DNA of 20,254 bases, taken from positions 1 to 20,254 of the IMG/VR virus record IMGVR_UViG_3300044739_000007, one strand, 5' to 3'. Below are positions 12,983 to 20,254 of the stretch, piece by piece. The stretch's first letter is position 1. Each line of letters opens with the position of its first letter. Both the position numbers and the translations under genes were made by a program. The DNA is from a virus. The notes below the pieces were generated by a model. That model saw nothing but the letters and a program-made list of their open reading frames with translations, made no database searches and had not been told where the DNA came from.

Positions 12983-15277
12983 GTGGCGGGTCCTGGTGGC
13001 CGCGAGATCGGCCGCGTGTCGGTGCGAGTTCTGCCCGACACCACCGCGTTCGGCAAGGCCCTAGCTCGGTACCTGGCCCGTATCGAGCGGTCCAGCCGTG
13101 TGCAGATCCGCGCGGTCCTGGACGACTCGGGGCTTGTCGCCGACGCGCGGGCGCTGGCGGCGATGGCCGAGAACGCCGCCAAGGTCACGCTGCCCACCGA
13201 GCTGGACGACAAGCGCGCGGAGTTCCAGTTCCGCGAGCTGGCCCGGCACCTGTCGGGCCGATCTGTAAAGCTCGATGTCGACGTCAACGAGCGCGCCGCC
13301 GAGCAGATCAAGCAAATCGGCACCTCGTTCACCCGGCTGTCCGGCGCGAGCCTCAACATCGCCGGTCTCGCGTCAACGGCACAAACCCTGGCGGGGGTGG
13401 CCGCCGCCGCAGTGCAGGCGTCCGGGGCGCTGCTGCTGCTCCCGGCGGCCGGGCTCGCGGTCGCGGCCGTGATCGGCACGCTTGTACTGGGGTTCCAAGG
13501 CTTCGGCGACGCGCTGAAGTCGATGGGCGACCCGGCCCAGTTCGCCGCCGCACTGGCCAACCTCGCCCCAGCGGCGGCCGACACCGCCCGGTCGATCAAG
13601 AACCTGCGACCGGCGTTCGGGGCGCTCCGGCTCGATGTGCAGCAGCGGCTGTTCACCGGGATGGGCGCCACGATCACCCAACTCGCCAACGCCTATCTAC
13701 CGACGCTGCGCACCGGACTCGGCGGAATCGCCTCGGCGCTGAACGAGAGCGCGCGAGCGTTCGCCGGATTCCTGGCCGCACCTCAATCGGTGGCCGACAC
13801 CGGCACGATCCTCGACAACATCCGCGCCGCGTTGTCCACACTGGCCCCGGCCGGGGCCGCTGTCGCGCAGGTGTTCCGCGACATCGCCACCGTCGGATCG
13901 GGCTTCCTGCCGCAGCTAGCCAGCGGGATCACCCGCTCGACACAGCGGTTCGCCGAGTTCATCGCCACCGCCCGCCAGACCGGCAAACTCCAAAGCTGGA
14001 TCTCCGGCGGGCTGTCCGCGCTGTCGCAGATGTGGCAGATCCTCAAGAACCTCGGCTCGATCGTCAAGTCGGTGTTCGGCGCGCTCGACGCCTCCGGCGG
14101 CGGGTTCCTTGCCTTCCTCACCGACGTGACAGGGAAACTCGCCGCGTTCCTCAAGTCGGCAGAGGGCATGGCCGTGCTCGACGCGCTCGCCGATGCCAGC
14201 GCCGCCGCAGGCCAGGCGATCTCCGGCGTCTTCGGTACCGCGCTGGCCGAACTCGGTCCCGTCATCGTGCGGCTCGCGCCCGGTTTCGCCGAGTTCGTCT
14301 CCCAACTCAGCGGCGGACTCGTCACTGCCTTGCAGATCGCCGGGCCGCTGCTGTCCGCGTTCGCCGGGTTCCTGTCGGAGAACGCCTCGTGGCTCGGCCC
14401 GATCGTGATCGGGCTGGGCACGCTGGCCGCCGTCGCGGGTCCGCTGGTGTCCGGGCTGATCATGCTCGGCAACGCGGTGCGCATCGTGACGCTCGTGTTC
14501 AACGCGATGAAGCTCGCGTTGCTGTCCAACCCTTTTACCGCTATCGCCCTAGCGGTCGCCGCGCTCGCGGTGTTGATCATCACGAACTGGGACTCGATCA
14601 AGACGTGGACGATCAACGCCTTTCAGGCGATCTCGGCCTTTGTGTCGCGTATCTGGCAGTCCATTTCGGACTGGGTGTCCGCGCGTGTCTCCGACGTGCT
14701 CGCCGCGATCGGGTGGCTCGGGCAGCTTCCGGGCAAGGTCGGAGCCTGGTTCCGTGGCGTCTACCAGAGCGCGGTAGGCGCGCTCGGCGACCTGGTGTCC
14801 TGGGTCGGCGGGCTGCCCGGCCGCATCCTGTCGGCGCTGGGTGACCTCGGCTCGCTGCTGCTGCAAACCGGCGGCAACATCATTTCGGGCCTGCTGCGAG
14901 GGATCAGCAACGCCGCAGGCCGGGTCAAGGACTTTCTTGTCGGGCTGGTCAAGGACGCGGTCGGCGGCGTGCTGTCCTACCTCGGTATCAGCAGCCCGTC
15001 CCGACTGATGATGAGCATCGGTGGTCACACCGCCGAAGGGTTCGCCAAGGGCATCGCCGACGCGACCCCGTTGGCCGCGCGTGCGGCCGATCGGCTGGCC
15101 TCATCGGCGACGTTCGATCCGGTGCGCGCGGACTTCGGTTACGGCACAACGGGTTCCGGGTCGCCGGTCACCGTCAACCAGACGATCAACACCCAGCCCG
15201 AACAGTCTCCATGGTCGATCGCAACAGCCGCTAACCGCCAACTCGGCTACGCGATGCGCACCGCCGGACTCCCGTAG
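12983..15277 (+). CDS. Tape measure protein
   Basis: This 764-aa protein, the longest in the window, starts at GTG 12983 with GGGGG about seven bases upstream. The N-terminal region SVRVLPDTTAFGKALARYLA and SSRVQIRAVLDDS are common openings of actinophage tape measures. Hydrophobic stretches lie at about 133-170 (VAAAAVQASGALLLLPAAGL) and 467-532 (ASWLGPIVIGLGTLAAVAGP and IALAVAALAVLIITNWDSIK). They probably enter the membrane during DNA ejection. Long alanine-rich helices and tryptophan-rich segments follow, then YLGISSPSRLMMSIGGHTAE and GFAKGI near the C-terminus, a motif seen in many tape measures. At about 0.15 nm per residue the tail would be near 115 nm, in the siphovirus range. GTG 13016 is an alternative start. 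Confidence 0.93.
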   Translation: MAGPGGREIGRVSVRVLPDTTAFGKALARYLARIERSSRVQIRAVLDDSGLVADARALAAMAENAAKVTLPTELDDKRAEFQFRELARHLSGRSVKLDVDVNERAAEQIKQIGTSFTRLSGASLNIAGLASTAQTLAGVAAAAVQASGALLLLPAAGLAVAAVIGTLVLGFQGFGDALKSMGDPAQFAAALANLAPAAADTARSIKNLRPAFGALRLDVQQRLFTGMGATITQLANAYLPTLRTGLGGIASALNESARAFAGFLAAPQSVADTGTILDNIRAALSTLAPAGAAVAQVFRDIATVGSGFLPQLASGITRSTQRFAEFIATARQTGKLQSWISGGLSALSQMWQILKNLGSIVKSVFGALDASGGGFLAFLTDVTGKLAAFLKSAEGMAVLDALADASAAAGQAISGVFGTALAELGPVIVRLAPGFAEFVSQLSGGLVTALQIAGPLLSAFAGFLSENASWLGPIVIGLGTLAAVAGPLVSGLIMLGNAVRIVTLVFNAMKLALLSNPFTAIALAVAALAVLIITNWDSIKTWTINAFQAISAFVSRIWQSISDWVSARVSDVLAAIGWLGQLPGKVGAWFRGVYQSAVGALGDLVSWVGGLPGRILSALGDLGSLLLQTGGNIISGLLRGISNAAGRVKDFLVGLVKDAVGGVLSYLGISSPSRLMMSIGGHTAEGFAKGIADATPLAARAADRLASSATFDPVRADFGYGTTGSGSPVTVNQTINTQPEQSPWSIATAANRQLGYAMRTAGLP

Positions 15278-15306
15278 GCCCCGAGCACGGTGAAGGAGGT
15301 GAACAC

Positions 15307-16212
15307 ATGCCGTCCTCGGGGCTTCCCCTGCGCGTGCGCTGGTCGGTCGACGGCCAGGAGTTCAACGGCACGACCGACGAGCGCGGCCGGGACTGGGTGA
15401 TCGACAAGGAAACCGGCTGGTCGGCGTCGCCGCCCGTCCGCGATCCGCAGGCGCAGGCGCGCACCGGAACCCACGGGTCATGGCCAGCCACGGTGTACCG
15501 CGACCCACGCACAATCCGGCTCGACGGCTGGGTCTACGCCCCGACCGCCGAGGCCCGCCGCGACGCCGAACACCGCCTAGCCGCGCTGTGCGCCGACCCC
15601 GAACGCCGCTACGAACTTCGCTGCACCGAGGAAACCGGCGACCTCGTCACAGCGGTCACCCAGGAAGACGCCACCATCGTGTCCATCCGCCCCGGCGGGC
15701 GGTGGCTCGACTTCTCCCTCCAACTCGTCGCCGCCGACCCCCGCAAGTACGCCGCCGAGCAATCCGCCGACACCGGCCTCCCCGGCAGTTCCGCGACCGG
15801 CTTGGACTTCGGCACGGGTTCTGGTCTGGACTTCGCAGCAGGCTCCGGTCTGGACTTCGGCCCGCAGCTCTCCACCGGCCGAGCCACTGTCGCCAACGAC
15901 GGCACCGCCGACACCGCGCCGGTCCTCACGGTGACCGGCCCGCTCACCCCGCCGGTCGTGATCACCCGGCGCGACAACGGGGCAACCGTCGCCTACCTCG
16001 ACCCGCTCGCCGCCGCACAGCGGCTCATGATCGACATCGGCCGCCGCGTCGTGCTGCTCGGCACCAGCAGCCGCCGACACCGCGCGGCAGTCACCGACTG
16101 GGACGCACTCACCGTCCCGCCCCGCTCCACAGTGGAATACGTCCTGCGCCACGGCGGCTCCCCCAACATCACAGCCAACCTCACCGTCTCCTGGCGTCCG
16201 GCCTGGTGGTGA
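15307..16212 (+). CDS. Distal tail protein (Dit-like)
   Basis: This 301-aa protein starts at ATG 15307, behind AAGGAGGTGA (15293-15302), a near-full match to the 16S 3' end. The N-terminal beta domain holds LRVRWSVDGQEFNG and ARTGTHGSWPATVYRDPRTI followed by RLDGWVYAP, and later RWLDFSLQLVAADPRKYA. This is the usual Dit ring-domain pattern with its D/A-DPRKY end. A linker at 165-188 has three near-identical octapeptides (GLDFGTGS, GLDFAAGS, GLDFGPQL). The C-terminal half has jelly-roll-like strands (APVLTVTGPLTPPVVITRRD, TVPPRSTVEYVLRHG). Dit forms the hexameric hub joining the tail tube to the tip proteins. Confidence 0.85.
   Translation: MPSSGLPLRVRWSVDGQEFNGTTDERGRDWVIDKETGWSASPPVRDPQAQARTGTHGSWPATVYRDPRTIRLDGWVYAPTAEARRDAEHRLAALCADPERRYELRCTEETGDLVTAVTQEDATIVSIRPGGRWLDFSLQLVAADPRKYAAEQSADTGLPGSSATGLDFGTGSGLDFAAGSGLDFGPQLSTGRATVANDGTADTAPVLTVTGPLTPPVVITRRDNGATVAYLDPLAAAQRLMIDIGRRVVLLGTSSRRHRAAVTDWDALTVPPRSTVEYVLRHGGSPNITANLTVSWRPAWW
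15799..15870 (+). repeat. 24-base triple repeat coding GLDFxxGS in the Dit linker
   Basis: Three in-frame units at 15799, 15823 and 15847 encode Gly-Leu-Asp-Phe followed by four variable residues. The period is 24 bases (8 aa), and codons for LDF are mostly identical between copies, pointing to recent slippage or duplication. Confidence 0.7.
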
Positions 16213-16231
16213 CCACGAGAAGGAGACGGAC

Positions 16232-17263
16232 GTGTCGGTCTCGCAAGGCGGCCTGGACCCCTGGGCCGTGCAACTGCGCATCGGGGAACGCGACGCCCGC
16301 TTCGCGCTCGGCGCGATCCTCGGACCAGCCCCCGGCCGGATGATGGGCTGGGCCGCCGGGGTTCTGCCCAGCCGCACCGACCACGGGATCATCGTTGATC
16401 TGAAGTCGGCGCTCGGTGTGAACGACGGACTCGGCGTCGGCTCGTTCCCCGGCCAGTGCGTCATCGACCGACCTGGCCAAGGACCGTACATCTGCACCCT
16501 GGATCACACCGGCCACATGGTCCTCGATGACGCTGACTCGTCCAACCCGCGCGTGGACTTGATCGTCGCGCGGGTCTACGACGAACGGCTCGGCGACCCG
16601 CGTACCGAGTTCGTCATCGAACCCATCACCGGGCGTCCCGACCCGGAACCGGTGGCACCGCCGCTGCCGCTCGCCGCGATCCCGCTTACTCAGATCAACC
16701 TTCCTGCTGGCACCACCCAACTGACCGCCGCGATGGTGACCGACCTTCGCCGGGCCGCAGGTGTTCGCGGTGGTATCGGGGTGCTGCTCCCCGGCGACAA
16801 CCCGTCCGAGCCTGGCGCGTACACGGGCCATACCCGCTACTGGTCTGGCGGCGTCGAGTCCTTCGACGGCCAGCGCTGGCGCTCGGCCCAGCCGATCTGG
16901 GCACGTGAAGCGGACAATCTCGTTGTGCGGGACGGGATCTCGACCGTCGCCGACATCCTGTCCCTGTCGGTTCCTGACCCTGGCTGGCCCTACCGCCTCA
17001 CGGTCCAGGGCTCCGCCGAGATCGGCGCGAACAACTGCCGCGCCGACCTGCATCTGCGACTCGACCAGCCGGACGGCCCCGTCTTCGGTATCGCGTTCGG
17101 CCCGACCAACGGCTTCGCTTGGTGCAGCACGCAAACCCGCACAACCGGAGTGCTGACCGGGGAGCACGCCGTGTTCCTCTCGGGCGGACGCGTCTACGGC
17201 GACGGCACCTGGGGCAACACCCCGTACAACGCGTCCCTGTCGGTGATCCGCCTGCCCGCCTGA
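16232..17263 (+). CDS. Minor tail protein / tip component
   Basis: This 343-aa protein starts at GTG 16232, six bases after AAGGAG. The N-terminal two thirds contain APGRMMGWAAGVLPSRTDHG, then PGQCVIDRPGQGPYICTLDH, VDLIVARVYDERLGDP (about 109-124) and a PEPVAPPLPLAAIPLTQINL stretch ending in PAGTT. The last of these is the proline-rich loop before VTDLRRAAGVRGG that recurs in actinophage tail-tip proteins. The C-terminal third (about 240-343) is a beta-sandwich-like domain with LTVQGSAEIGANNCRADLHL strands, which could bind receptor or host glycans. No enzymatic motif is visible. It probably sits in the tip or baseplate with its two neighbours. Confidence 0.78.
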   Translation: MSVSQGGLDPWAVQLRIGERDARFALGAILGPAPGRMMGWAAGVLPSRTDHGIIVDLKSALGVNDGLGVGSFPGQCVIDRPGQGPYICTLDHTGHMVLDDADSSNPRVDLIVARVYDERLGDPRTEFVIEPITGRPDPEPVAPPLPLAAIPLTQINLPAGTTQLTAAMVTDLRRAAGVRGGIGVLLPGDNPSEPGAYTGHTRYWSGGVESFDGQRWRSAQPIWAREADNLVVRDGISTVADILSLSVPDPGWPYRLTVQGSAEIGANNCRADLHLRLDQPDGPVFGIAFGPTNGFAWCSTQTRTTGVLTGEHAVFLSGGRVYGDGTWGNTPYNASLSVIRLPA

Positions 17264-17279
17264 CCAGACGGGGGTGCCG

Positions 17280-18383
17280 ATGGCGCACCGCCTGCTGATC
17301 GGCCACCTCCGAACCGGGGAGATCGTCGCCGACATCGACGCGCCAGCGGACTATTCCGATGAGTTGTCCGCTCCGGGCTCGGCCCGCGCGACTCTGGCGC
17401 TCGACGCGATCCCCCGCGAGATCGACCTGCGCGCGGTGACCGCGCCGTGGCGGCACTACCTCGCCATCGCCACCGACGAGACCGTGCTGTGGGCGGGACC
17501 GATCTTGCCCCGTGCCCGGCGACCAGCCGCAAACCAGATCGAGATCAGCGCGGCCGGTCTATGGGCGGTGTTCGATCGGCGCGTCCTCGCTCGACGCGGG
17601 GACTGGGATTACACCGACGAGCGCGCCGACCTGATTCTGACCTACCGGTCGTTGCCTGGTGTCGCGCTCGACATCGTCCGTGTGGCGCTCGACCGCCCGC
17701 ACGGTGATTTGCCGCTCGTGCTGCCGCGCTTGAACACCTCCGGCGATGAGGAACGCCGCTACTACGGACACGAGTTGGCCACCGCAGGCGAACGACTCAA
17801 GCAACTCACCACCGCCGACAACGGCCCCGACCTTCACTTTCAACCCAGGTTCCGCGCCGATCGCTCCGGCATCGAATGGGTTCTCCGTGTCGGGCAACCG
17901 CTGCTGGCTCAACGGGGCGCGGACTGGTACTTCGACGATGGCGGGCAACTCGTCGCCTATGGCTGGGATGAGGACGGCTCGGTCATGGCTGACACCGTGC
18001 TTGTCCCCGGCGACGGCATCGAGCGCGGCCGACTCATCGGCCGCGCCACCAACGACGCGCTGCCCCGCGCCGGGTGGCCCGCGCTCGACACCGTCGAGTC
18101 CAGCCACACCAGCGAGAAACAAGGTCGTGTGCTCGACGCGCACGCCCGCGCCTACCTCGACATCTTCCGCACCGGCATCACCCGCGACACCGCGATCGTC
18201 CGCACCGACACCGCCCCGCGCCTGGGCGCCTACCAGGTCGGCGACCGGGCCGTGCTCACCCCGCGCGCCGACCGCGCCACCCCAGCAGGCCAACGCCGAC
18301 GCCGAATCACCGCGATCACCTACCGCGCCAGTTCGCCCAACACCGCCGAACTCGCGCTTGCCCCCGTACCCGCCACCGCGTGA
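17280..18383 (+). CDS. Tail hub protein (ReqiPepy6 Gp37-like / Tal-like)
   Basis: This 367-aa protein starts at ATG 17280, five bases after GGGGG. GTG 17274 overlaps that ribosome site and is rejected. It begins HRLLIGHLRTGEIVADIDAP, then SARATLALDA, HYLAIATDETVLWAGPILPR and ISAAGLWAVFDRRVLAR. ERLKQLTTADNGPDLHFQPR is in the middle, with a C-terminal TDTAPRLGAYQVGDRAVLTP. This is the pattern of siphovirus Gp37-like hub proteins in actinophages, which resemble the gp27-like tail-tip ring that caps the tube until host contact. No peptidase motif is visible. The match is by pattern, with confidence moderate for the specific family and high for a tail-tip role. Confidence 0.8.
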   Translation: MAHRLLIGHLRTGEIVADIDAPADYSDELSAPGSARATLALDAIPREIDLRAVTAPWRHYLAIATDETVLWAGPILPRARRPAANQIEISAAGLWAVFDRRVLARRGDWDYTDERADLILTYRSLPGVALDIVRVALDRPHGDLPLVLPRLNTSGDEERRYYGHELATAGERLKQLTTADNGPDLHFQPRFRADRSGIEWVLRVGQPLLAQRGADWYFDDGGQLVAYGWDEDGSVMADTVLVPGDGIERGRLIGRATNDALPRAGWPALDTVESSHTSEKQGRVLDAHARAYLDIFRTGITRDTAIVRTDTAPRLGAYQVGDRAVLTPRADRATPAGQRRRRITAITYRASSPNTAELALAPVPATA

Positions 18384-18395
18384 AAGGACCTCGCC

Positions 18396-19139
18396 TTGCC
18401 GGTCACCCCCGGACCCGACGATCTCGCCAACCGCCTCCGTGCCCTGGAATCCCGCGTCGATGAACTGTCGCGCACCACCCTGTCCAACGCCGTCATCTCC
18501 TCCGGCGGCATCCAGATCAAGGAACTCGGCGGAATCCAACTCGTCGACAACGACGGCGAGACCGTGTTCCTCGTCGGCGGCATCGGCGGGGCCTGGTCCC
18601 GGCCGGACGGCACACCCCAACCCGTGACGTCCATTTGCGACGACCGGGGCCGATGGCGCATCGCGGTGTTCGACCCCAACCCCGCCCAGAACGGCTACCG
18701 CCAGTTCGTCGCCATCTTCGATTACCGGGGCCACATCATCATCGGCGACGACGTCAACTCCGGCGAAGGACTCGCCCGCCCCTACATCCCCCACACCGTC
18801 TCGAAAGCCCGCCACATCGACTGGCCCGGAACCGACCGCGCCGACTGGGAAGTCCTGGAAACACTGCGGTTCAACCGCCAGCACCCCTACCTCGACGCGC
18901 ACATCCGCAACACCACCGACAACCCCGACACCAAGGGCGAACTTCGGCTCCGCGACCCCGACGGCGACGTCATATTGGCCAGCGAGCGAGTCGAGTTCGT
19001 CGTGTCGCTCATGCCCAAACGTGTGCCCGTGCCCGGCACCTGGGGCCAAACCCGCGAAATCCACCTCGAAGCCCGCCGCACCACCGGCACCGGGAAGGTC
19101 TTCGCCACCTTCGGCTACGCCTCCGGCACCCAGTCCTAA
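18396..19139 (+). CDS. Tail fibre / minor tail protein, candidate receptor-binding protein
   Basis: This 247-aa protein starts at TTG 18396, with AAAGGA upstream at a spacing near seven. The N-terminus has a short coiled coil (DDLANRLRALESRVDELSRT, about 8-27). Repeating beta turns follow (NAVISSGGIQIKELGGIQLV, DGETVFLVGGIGG), typical of trimeric phage fibres. The middle holds RWRIAVFDPNP and YRQFVAIFDYRGHIIIGDDV, and the C-terminus VFATFGYASGTQS is beta-rich. It is the last structural gene before the lysin, where actinophages often encode the fibre. Receptor binding is inferred from position and build; no sugar-binding family is recognised. Confidence 0.75.
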   Translation: MPVTPGPDDLANRLRALESRVDELSRTTLSNAVISSGGIQIKELGGIQLVDNDGETVFLVGGIGGAWSRPDGTPQPVTSICDDRGRWRIAVFDPNPAQNGYRQFVAIFDYRGHIIIGDDVNSGEGLARPYIPHTVSKARHIDWPGTDRADWEVLETLRFNRQHPYLDAHIRNTTDNPDTKGELRLRDPDGDVILASERVEFVVSLMPKRVPVPGTWGQTREIHLEARRTTGTGKVFATFGYASGTQS

Positions 19140-19158
19140 CCCCAATCCACACCCACCA

Positions 19159-19184
19159 GCCCCGGCACCCATCGGTGACGGGGC
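19159..19184 (+). terminator. Hairpin between fibre and lysin genes
   Basis: GCCCCG (19159-19164) pairs with CGGGGC (19179-19184). Inside it, after one G/A mismatch, CACC pairs with GGTG around a CATC loop. There is no T tract. It lies 20 bases after the fibre stop and could reduce read-through into the lysin gene. Confidence 0.5.
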
Positions 19185-19222
19185 CCTCCGGCCTGCCCAG
19201 AATCAGGAGAACCACCCAGACC

Positions 19223-20191
19223 ATGACCGACTACGGCATCGACCTCTCGCACTGGAACCGAGTCGACAACTTCAACACCGTCCGCGCCAACGGCATTACC
19301 TACGCCTCGATCAAGACCACCGAGGGCACGGGCTACATCGACCCGGCCGCGACCAGTCACACCAACGGCGCACGCGCCGCCGGAATCCGGGTCGGCGGCT
19401 ACCACTTCGCCCGCGACGTCAACGTGGACTACCAGGTCGCCCACTTCGTCAACGAACTCCGAGCACGCGGGCTGCTGGAGCCCGGATCGCTCGCGCCCAT
19501 GCTCGACATGGAAAGCGCCGAACTGCGCGACAACGCCAACCAGTTCGTCGCCGCGTTCATCTCCCGACTGCGCGCGGTCACCGGCCAGCGGCGCGTCCTG
19601 GTCTACGCCAACCTCGATTGGTGGACCCGCGTCCTGCGACCCGACGAGTGGGCCGACGACGACGTGTTCCTGTGGATCGCCCGCTACAACGGCGACCCCG
19701 GCAAGCCTGGCTGGAACCACCGACGCCTCGCGCTGCACCAGCACACCAGCGACGGCACCATCCCCGGCATCCCAGGCAAGGTCGATCGCGACGCCACCAT
19801 GCCCGGATTCACCCTCGACCACCTGACCCTCGGTGCCCCCGCCCCCGCGCCGCCCGCACCTCAGCCGCCCGCACCCGGACCTGCCCCGACGACGTACACG
19901 GTCCAGCCCGGCGACACGCTCTCGGCCATCGCGCAACGCCACGGCACCACCTGGCAGGAACTCGCGAGGATCAACAACCTGGCGAACCCCGACCGGATCT
20001 TCCCCGGCCAGGTGCTCGCCCTCACCGGCGCTGCGCCGCCGCAGGCCGGCCGCTTCCACACCGTCCAGCGCGGCGACACGCTCTCGGCCATTGCGCAGCG
20101 CAACGGCACCACCTGGCGCGAACTCGCCCGGATCAACGGCATCGCCAACCCCGACCGCATCTTCCCCGGCCAGGTCATCCGCCTGCCCTGA
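19223..20191 (+). CDS. Endolysin: GH25 lysozyme with two LysM repeats
   Basis: The 322-aa protein is a muramidase cutting the MurNAc-GlcNAc bond. The GH25 domain (about 3-205) begins YGIDLSHWN with D7, continues ASIKTTEGTGYIDP and RVGGYHFARD, and has the acidic pair D95/E97 in LDMES, which are the expected catalytic residues. A Pro/Ala linker (about 206-223) follows. Two LysM domains (225-267 and 279-321) bind GlcNAc in peptidoglycan. There is no signal peptide, so export would need a holin, which is not in the window and probably lies downstream. ATG 19223 follows AGGAG at 13 bases, somewhat far. No better in-frame start exists next to it. Confidence 0.93.
   Translation: MTDYGIDLSHWNRVDNFNTVRANGITYASIKTTEGTGYIDPAATSHTNGARAAGIRVGGYHFARDVNVDYQVAHFVNELRARGLLEPGSLAPMLDMESAELRDNANQFVAAFISRLRAVTGQRRVLVYANLDWWTRVLRPDEWADDDVFLWIARYNGDPGKPGWNHRRLALHQHTSDGTIPGIPGKVDRDATMPGFTLDHLTLGAPAPAPPAPQPPAPGPAPTTYTVQPGDTLSAIAQRHGTTWQELARINNLANPDRIFPGQVLALTGAAPPQAGRFHTVQRGDTLSAIAQRNGTTWRELARINGIANPDRIFPGQVIRLP
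19895..20185 (+). repeat. Tandem LysM repeats, 162-base period
   Basis: The units at 19895-20023 and 20057-20185 encode 43-residue LysM modules that match at 35 positions, including GDTLSAIAQR and ANPDRIFPGQV. The high identity indicates recent internal duplication rather than two independently acquired domains. Confidence 0.8.
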
Positions 20192-20223
20192 TCACGCCGC
20201 ACCAACTCCCTTTCACCGACCCG

Positions 20224-20254
20224 CGCGCCCGAAACCGTCATGGTTTCTGGCGCG
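20224..20254 (+). terminator. Hairpin after the lysin gene, at the window edge
   Basis: CGCGCC (20224-20229) pairs with GGCGCG (20249-20254). After a C/T mismatch, GAAACC (20231-20236) pairs with GGTTTC (20242-20247) around a GTCAT loop. Any T tract would lie outside the window. It lies 33 bases after the lysin stop. Confidence 0.6.

Noticed and set aside
17559-19172. A 537-aa glycine-rich reading frame on the minus strand
   Set aside because: Low-complexity translation complementary to the hub and fibre genes, which have clear ribosome sites and family patterns. It is a shadow frame.
19895-20185. Tandem repeat near the right end as a possible CRISPR-like array
   Set aside because: Only two copies with a 162-base period, both in frame and coding LysM domains.

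Overview
The window is one contiguous late (virion structure) module of a tailed siphovirus, or of a prophage of that type, from a high-GC actinobacterium. The evidence is strong GC3 bias, frequent GTG and TTG starts with GGAGG-type ribosome sites, many 4-base stop/start overlaps, and HK97-type actinophage head and tail proteins. A host near Pseudonocardiales or Streptomyces is plausible, but the sequence does not settle this. No integrase, repressor or flanking host gene is visible, so temperate versus lytic cannot be decided. All supported genes are on the + strand.

Layout. (1) 1-1377: the 3' part of a gene running in from the left, a strong hairpin terminator, then a single gene for a multi-HTH DNA-binding protein bounded by a second strong hairpin. 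(2) 1378-2920: an HNH endonuclease, a small conserved actinophage protein, then a two-gene cassette of a 52-aa CxxC mini-protein overlapping a Mom-family DNA-modification gene. (3) 2945-10855: small and large terminase, a tRNA-Gly-like gene, portal, MuF-like protein, scaffold, major capsid protein, a GT4 glycosyltransferase and the first head-tail connector proteins. (4) 10836-19139: remaining connector and tail-terminator proteins, major tail protein, the frameshifted tail-assembly chaperone pair, tape measure, distal tail protein and three tip or fibre proteins. (5) 19223-20191: a GH25 lysozyme with two LysM repeats, followed by a hairpin at the window end. A holin is not in the window.

How it works together. 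HNH and terminase cut and package DNA through the portal into a capsid built from scaffold and major capsid protein. The connector proteins join it to a tail whose length is set by the roughly 764-aa tape measure. The Mom-like enzyme would modify the DNA to be packaged, protecting it from restriction. The glycosyltransferase, placed directly after the capsid gene, may decorate the particle.

Most notable points. The mini-protein/mom pair resembles phage Mu com-mom, including a hairpin over the mom start codon. The major capsid gene has no canonical start codon at its conserved N-terminus: an ATC sits exactly where a start is expected. The G/T frameshift site is preceded by an internal Shine-Dalgarno at dnaX-like distance. 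A tRNA-Gly-like gene with an unusual ACC anticodon sits between terL and portal.
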